Assembly: GCA_003254905.1 (NCBI GenBank)
Contig: QANU01107566.1
Location: 551,746-615,745 of the forward strand
DNA: 64,000 nt
Source of the DNA: Nissolia schottii
Taxonomy: Eukaryota; Streptophyta; Magnoliopsida; Fabales; Fabaceae
Direction of reading: 5' to 3'
A program made the position numbers and the translations under genes. Positions 59,345 to 64,000 of the stretch are shown here, piece by piece. The notes under the pieces were generated by a model that saw nothing but the letters and a program-made list of their open reading frames with translations, was not told the DNA's origin and did not search any database. The first letter of the stretch is position 1. Each line of letters begins with the position of its first letter.

Positions 59345-61723
59345 ATGCTCTCTCCTTCACTCTCGCTTTCGCCTTCTTCTCATCTCTCCACCTCCTTCCT
59401 CGGCCGCAATTTGTAATCCCCTCTCTCTTTTCTCTTTTTCTCTCTATGCCTCCCTTCCTCTGTTTTCCTTGATTTTTTCCCTTTCTTCAGGTCTGCCCGA
59501 GGTCACGCCGGGAAGCTGACCACGTTTTCCTGTGTTCCACCTCGCACTAGGTGCGCCGTCGATTCGCCCTATGGAGGTATGGCCTTGTGCTTATTATTTA
59601 CCATCGAATTTCAGTTTATGTGGCTCTACTTGGCTGAGAACACTATGAACGCCACTTACTGATTAATTGCGCTTAATCCTATGTATACGCGTTTATTTTG
59701 TGAACAATTGCCTAATATTACCCAAATAATGTGTTGAGTTATATTCATTATTATTGGCCATTCCTCAGGGTTGAGCTATGTGGGTGGGACCCCACTGTTA
59801 CTCTATTAAGGAGGAACTTGATTTTCTTGTTTAGATAAGCCAAGCTTGAGTAGATTGACATCATTACCTTATATTTCTTTCTTGAGACCTAATAACTGTA
59901 ATTCAACTCCAGTTTTTGATCAAGTGAACATCGCCTTTACTGGTTCTATTCCCTCTCCTTGTAGCTTTTTGGTAAGCTTTGGATAGTTGCCCATTTCCTG
60001 ATAGCTGTTATATGAGCTTAAAAAGTCTGCATTTGAGCTACTTAGCTATGCTTCTCTGTCTCCCCCCCCCCCACCACCACTTTATGGATTAAACTATTGG
60101 GTTTATGTATTTATGTATACTCATTCTGTAAAGGTAACGCCCAAAAATTCCCTCGAATTACCGTTTGGGATCCTTACCGACGCCTTGGTGTTAGCCAAGA
60201 TGCTTCTGAAGAAGAAATTTGGGGATCGAGAAATTTTCTGTTGCAGCAATATGCTGGACATGAGAGGAGTGAAGAATCTATAGAAGCTGCTTTTGAAAAA
60301 TTACTGATGGCTAGTTTCAGACAGAGGAAGAAAACAAAAATTAATTTGAAAAGCCGGCTGAAGAAGAAAGTAGAGGAGTCTCCACCATGGGTTAAGAACT
60401 TGCTCAGCTTTGTTGAGCTTCCACCAACTGATGTTATCCTCAGAAGATTGTTTCTCTTTGCCTTCATGGGTGGTTGGAGTATTATGAACTCTGCTGAAAC
60501 TGGACCTGCTTTTCAGGTTTGCTTTGTATTTCTTATTTTTCAAAGTAGAACTGTATTTTATTTTTTTCCCTAAAAGAAAAAGAATGAAGTCACAACGATG
60601 CCTTATCATGTAAAAAAAGTGTTCAGTTTGTGATGCCTAATTTTTTTTGAAAAGAAAACAGAATCATATATTTACCCATCTGAGGTCATAGGTGTATCAG
60701 AGTTGTTCTCCATATTGCATGGTGAAGTCAACTACCAATTTCTAGATACTAGATATACTCTTGGTTCTTAGGGTATAATATGCCTGGTATACTTGATTTA
60801 TACCTTGAGTGACTATTCACTATCTTTGACTATCATTGAAGGCTGTAGAGAAATCTAAGATCAGTGTTGCACTGGTTATGTTTTGTAACTACCAGGAAAT
60901 GGATTCTCTCAATTGGATTTTTTGTCATGTTTTGTCAAGTGTGATCTCACCAATAATTGATGAGATGAGACATGACATAAGTAACAAAAATTTAATGGTG
61001 AAAGATCACACTTATGACATGAAATCCAATTGAGAGGATCCATACTCGTAACTACCAAACTTTCAGGTTATTGTGTTTGACATTTCAACCATCAAACATT
61101 ATTCCAACCTCCATTTGCTGCATGACCATACATATTTTAAAGGCTATGTCTTTCAGATAAAATGTGATATTACCGTTATTGATACATGTGTATTTTTTCT
61201 TTTATCTTTTTTTTTGTCCACTACTGTATGAAAAGCTTGCTTAGTGCTATTCAATATAAGTTTCATGCTTTCTCAGTGACTTCAGAGTAAATTATTGAAA
61301 TAGTTGTCCCTTGCTTCCTCTGTCTCTCTTTTCTTTACCCAGACTCCTTGCTTCCGCCAAGTGTGCATGCAACATTGTTGCATATTGACAGGATCATTCT
61401 TTTGCTGCAGGTGGCAATTTCTTTGGCTGCCTGCATATATTTTCTCAACGAAAAGACCAAGAGCTTGGGTAGAGCGTGCATTATTGGGTAAGTCGCAGAA
61501 CTTGCATCAACTTATGTTTCTCTCCCTTTCTGTTTATTCACCATCTACATTGTTTTATTGCACAAAATATAGGTTTGGAGCTCTAGTGGGTGGATGGGTT
61601 TCTGGTTCAGTGCTGGTACCCAACATTCCATCTATGTTGCTGCCCGCAACTTGGGCACTCGAACTCTTAACATCATTGGTAGTTTATGTGTTCTTGTTCC
61701 TTGCTTGTACTTTTCTCAAGTGA
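59345..61723 (+). CDS. CPP1/CDF1: chloroplast J-like membrane protein (DUF3353)
   Basis: Five exons: 59345-59412, 59491-59576, 60134-60516, 61411-61487, 61573-61723; 765 nt, 254 aa (Arabidopsis At5g23040 has about 258). Exon 1 encodes [20 protein letters not shown], the start of a plastid transit peptide. The mature part begins near [20 protein letters not shown], a J-domain-like helical region that lacks HPD, with [20 protein letters not shown] following. The C-terminal half has hydrophobic segments ([53 protein letters not shown]). In Arabidopsis the protein acts as a holdase for protochlorophyllide oxidoreductase and in early chloroplast development. Intron 1 is short (78 nt, donor GTAATC). 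A foldback MITE lies in intron 3. Confidence 0.93.
60898..61042. mobile_element. Foldback MITE inside CPP1 intron 3
   Basis: The arm ATGGATTCTCTCAATTGGAT (60898-60917), continuing to GTGTGATCT (about 60948), is the inverse of 61002-61042 (AAGATCACACTTATGACATG ... TTGAGAGGATCCAT). The centre also pairs (TCACCAATAATTGATGAGAT and TTTAATGGTGA). It could form a long stem in the pre-mRNA. Confidence 0.75.
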
Positions 61724-63087
61724 AGAAGTACTGGTATCTGTTCTTCATATAGTTTCATTCAGTGTCTTGTACTCTTAAACGATTTGCTAGCTGACCAAAC
61801 TAAACTTTTTGAGTGAGCTGAGTTGATTACTGGAGTCTTTGCATAATTTCAGGTCAGTTACATTTTAGAACCATATTCTATTATTATATCTGTTTTGAGA
61901 GCATAGTATATAGTAAGCGATTTGGTGCATCAAAAGATTACATTCGCTTGTTAGAAACAGCTTTCTTTTAGCCGTGTTTTTAAGCTTTGAATCACAATTT
62001 TTAGGCGCAACTTGGGTGACATTTCCGGTTGTATGATAGATTTGCGAGTTATAGCTGTTGCTGCAGACAAGCAAAAATTTTTAAGCACTTTTGGAGCAAG
62101 AGTTTCTTACTCTGCTCTATTGGCAGGGGCGGAGCAAGGTGATTTTGGTGGTAGGGGCCAAAATTCAACAGTTAATTTATAATTTTTTTTGCCTTAATAT
62201 TTTAAAGATAACATCAATTTAGTTATAGTAATTTGAATTTTGACATTAATTTAGTTACATATTAATGATTTGGCAAAAAAATTGATATTAAATTCAATTG
62301 TATATGCCTAAGGTAATACCAAAACCTATACTACTAAATTGATGTCAATTTTTTTGAACTTATACTAAAAGTTAATTATCTATGCTAATTGATAGTGTAG
62401 CGCAAGTATCAAAACTTGAGGAGGTGACAAATATGTATAGTCCAGTATTTTTTTTAATACTTTTATAGTATAAATATAAAATAAAATTTGAAAAAAAGAA
62501 AGTTACCTATATAATAATATAAAAAAAATCAATTTGTGGGGGGTATCGCCCCCTTCACCCTAGTAATCCGTTGCTTCTATTTATTAGATATTTCGCGCAT
62601 TATGGTTGACAATATTAGTCAATAATATTGGTCCACGTAATAAGCAACTTGGTATCGCTTAAACAAGATTCCGAGTTAGAGACTTTTTGTACGCAGTTAT
62701 CCCCACTGAAAGATTCACTCGCCATGGTCAGGTGCGCGACCCGAATCGATCTGGATTAATTAAGGCTAAGCCTTGGATACCGGGCAGGCAACTTAAAAAA
62801 ATATTGATGTTTAAAATATCTAATAAGCACTCTAAGAACTCTTAAAAATCTCTCGTGCTCAAAAGTTGCTTGAAGCAAACTATCCATCCTTCACAAGAGT
62901 GAGTAATAATATAAGCAATTTTTCACTGAAAAAAAAAAGTAGGAGTAAAGTCAATTGTAGCATCGAAAGCAATAATAAGCCAGGATTACTGTGAGTCATC
63001 AAGCATCTCAAACTCTGAGGGATGGATTGGATTAAAATTTGAGGAGAAAGCTTTCTAGGGGAATGACCCCATTATTAAAATAAAAAA
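61724..63087. other. CPP1 3' flank and repeat-rich spacer
   Basis: After the CPP1 3'UTR no gene is supported. The stretch 62127-62570 starts with AGGGGCGGAGCAAGG and ends with a GCCCCCTTCACCC tract, like a decayed hAT-type MITE. A GC-richer block at 62690-62790 (GTGCGCGACCCGAATCGATC) is unlike the flanks and unassigned. Confidence 0.4.
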
Positions 63088-63399
63088 CTTTAGATTATGT
63101 TTGGGAGTTTTATTGATGATGGAAGGGAGTGACTAATAATGGTAGAGAAAGGGGAGGTAAGGTAAAGAATAGTTCAAGTCATGTCTTACCTTTGTTTAGA
63201 TATTTGATGAGAGAAGAGAAAGGAAATGTATCTATTTCCTTCTTGACCTCCCAATTTAAAGGTCAAAATGGGGGGATAAGGTGATACTCTATAGTCATTC
63301 CACTCCTTTTTATGTTGTTTCCAAACAATGGTTACTAAAATATAGTCATTTCACTCCTTGTCACTCTTTCCATTACCATCATCTCAAACATAGCTTTAG
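63088..63399. mobile_element. MITE of about 312 bp
   Basis: The left end TTTAGATTATGTTTGGGAGT, then GATGATGGAAGGGAGTGACT, is the inverse of the right end AGTCATTTCACTCC, TCACTCTTTCCATTACCATC and ATCTCAAACATAGCTTTAGG with small gaps. No coding sequence is present. Confidence 0.7.
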
Positions 63400-63784
63400 G
63401 TGTTTTAAACTAGTCTTCTAATTATCACGTGTCCAATTTATTTAATTATAGAGGACGTTATTTTACTGAACAAATTTATGTTTTGTTTGGATGCAAAGAG
63501 AAAATGAGAGGAAATATAATTAAAAAAAATGAAAGGAAAGAAAATAAAGTGAAAAGTGCAATTTTTTCTTTTATTGTTTGGTGGCAAAGGCTTTAATGAA
63601 CTTTGCATATTAGAATGTTTGATGCACCTTGTTAAAATAAACAGGTGTATGATAGTTCATAAGGTTATTTTAATATTTTAAAATAAATTACTTTTCTCTT
63701 CTCTTTTTCCCTTTCTGCCTCTTCCCTTCCCCTCCCCTCTCAACCATCTCCCCTTCCCTCAAAGAACAAGCACCGTCGCCTCCA
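63400..63784. other. Spacer before the second Pack-MULE-type end
   Basis: AT-rich, then a C/T-rich low-complexity tract at 63690-63760. No gene is seen. Confidence 0.4.
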
Positions 63785-64000
63785 AGGTTATCAAACTTGA
63801 GAATTTAAGTAAATTTGTGGAGTCTCTATAAACTCGGATCGTAAACTCATACAAGTTTACCTATTATTAAAAAAATATTTTAAGAAATTATTATTATCCT
63901 ACAAAAATATATTTAATAAAACTTGGAATTCATAAACACTTTAACTCCATAACAAAGCATAAATAAAGACAAAATCTATGGGTTCTAAGTTCAACTCATA
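63785..64000. mobile_element. Left end of a second MULE copy, cut by the window edge
   Basis: From AGGTTATCAAAC onward the sequence follows 25491-25716 block by block: AGTTTAAG-type start, ACTCGGATCGTAAA, GTTTACCTATTATTAAAAAA, CTACAAAAATATATTTAATA and CATAACAAA near the end, at roughly 85 percent by eye. The element continues beyond the window, so its cargo and right end are unknown. Confidence 0.8.

Noticed and set aside
59154..59519. 121-codon frame across the CPP1 start
   Set aside because: It reads the C/T-rich leader and intron 1 in another frame; the spliced CPP1 model explains the region better.
60301..60609. 102-codon minus frame
   Set aside because: It is antisense to CPP1 exon 3 and the following intron.
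1..64000. A novel prokaryote-type defence, phage or CRISPR system
   Set aside because: The window is plant nuclear DNA with intron-bearing genes and retroelements; no such components are visible.

Overview
The window is nuclear DNA of a flowering plant. It is most likely a eudicot legume such as soybean: the genes are intron-rich, the gene products match plant families closely, and the spaces between genes are AT-rich and full of Copia, LINE, MULE and MITE remains. The species call is an inference. One ambiguous base (n) lies at 20113. I found no bacterial-type system, CRISPR array or tRNA/rRNA gene.

Gene order, left to right: the 5' end of a Dr1/NC2-beta (NF-YB12/13-like) gene on the minus strand, cut by the window edge; a 16-exon TOUGH (TGH) G-patch/SWAP gene on plus (4439-12295); a 25-kb repeat-rich interval (12.3-32 kb); a 10-exon P4-type ATPase (ALA9/10-like flippase) on plus (32510-37116); a four-EF-hand CML15/16-like gene on minus; a small single-pass membrane protein on minus; a MIR162 hairpin on plus (about 43.18-43.29 kb); an AP2/ERF transcription factor on minus; the thylakoid calcium-sensing protein CAS on plus (6 exons); and a CPP1/CDF1 chloroplast J-like protein on plus (5 exons). 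The spliced models for TGH (1019 aa), ALA (1196 aa), CAS (385 aa) and CPP1 (254 aa) all close in frame with GT-AG introns.

The set Dr1 - TGH - MIR162 - CAS - CPP1 has the same order as Arabidopsis At5g23090 - At5g23080 - MIR162b (At5g23065) - At5g23060 - At5g23040, as I recall those locus numbers. The ALA/CML pair resembles the neighbours At3g25610 (ALA10) and At3g25600 (CML16). TGH acts with DCL1 in small-RNA processing and miR162 targets DCL1 mRNA, so two parts of one regulatory loop sit about 31 kb apart.

The 12-32 kb interval holds a decayed Copia element with a nested insertion and no visible 3' LTR, a FAR1/MULE transposase pseudogene, LINE fragments, several long foldback/MITE elements, and a 1-kb Pack-MULE carrying a piece of a tonoplast sugar transporter between TIRs and near-perfect 10-bp target duplications. 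The left end of a second copy of that element lies at the right edge of the window. Further MITEs lie near or inside the ERF and CPP1 genes, a diverged tandem duplication of about 0.5 kb separates ALA from CML, and a short CACTA-type element sits at 53.1 kb.
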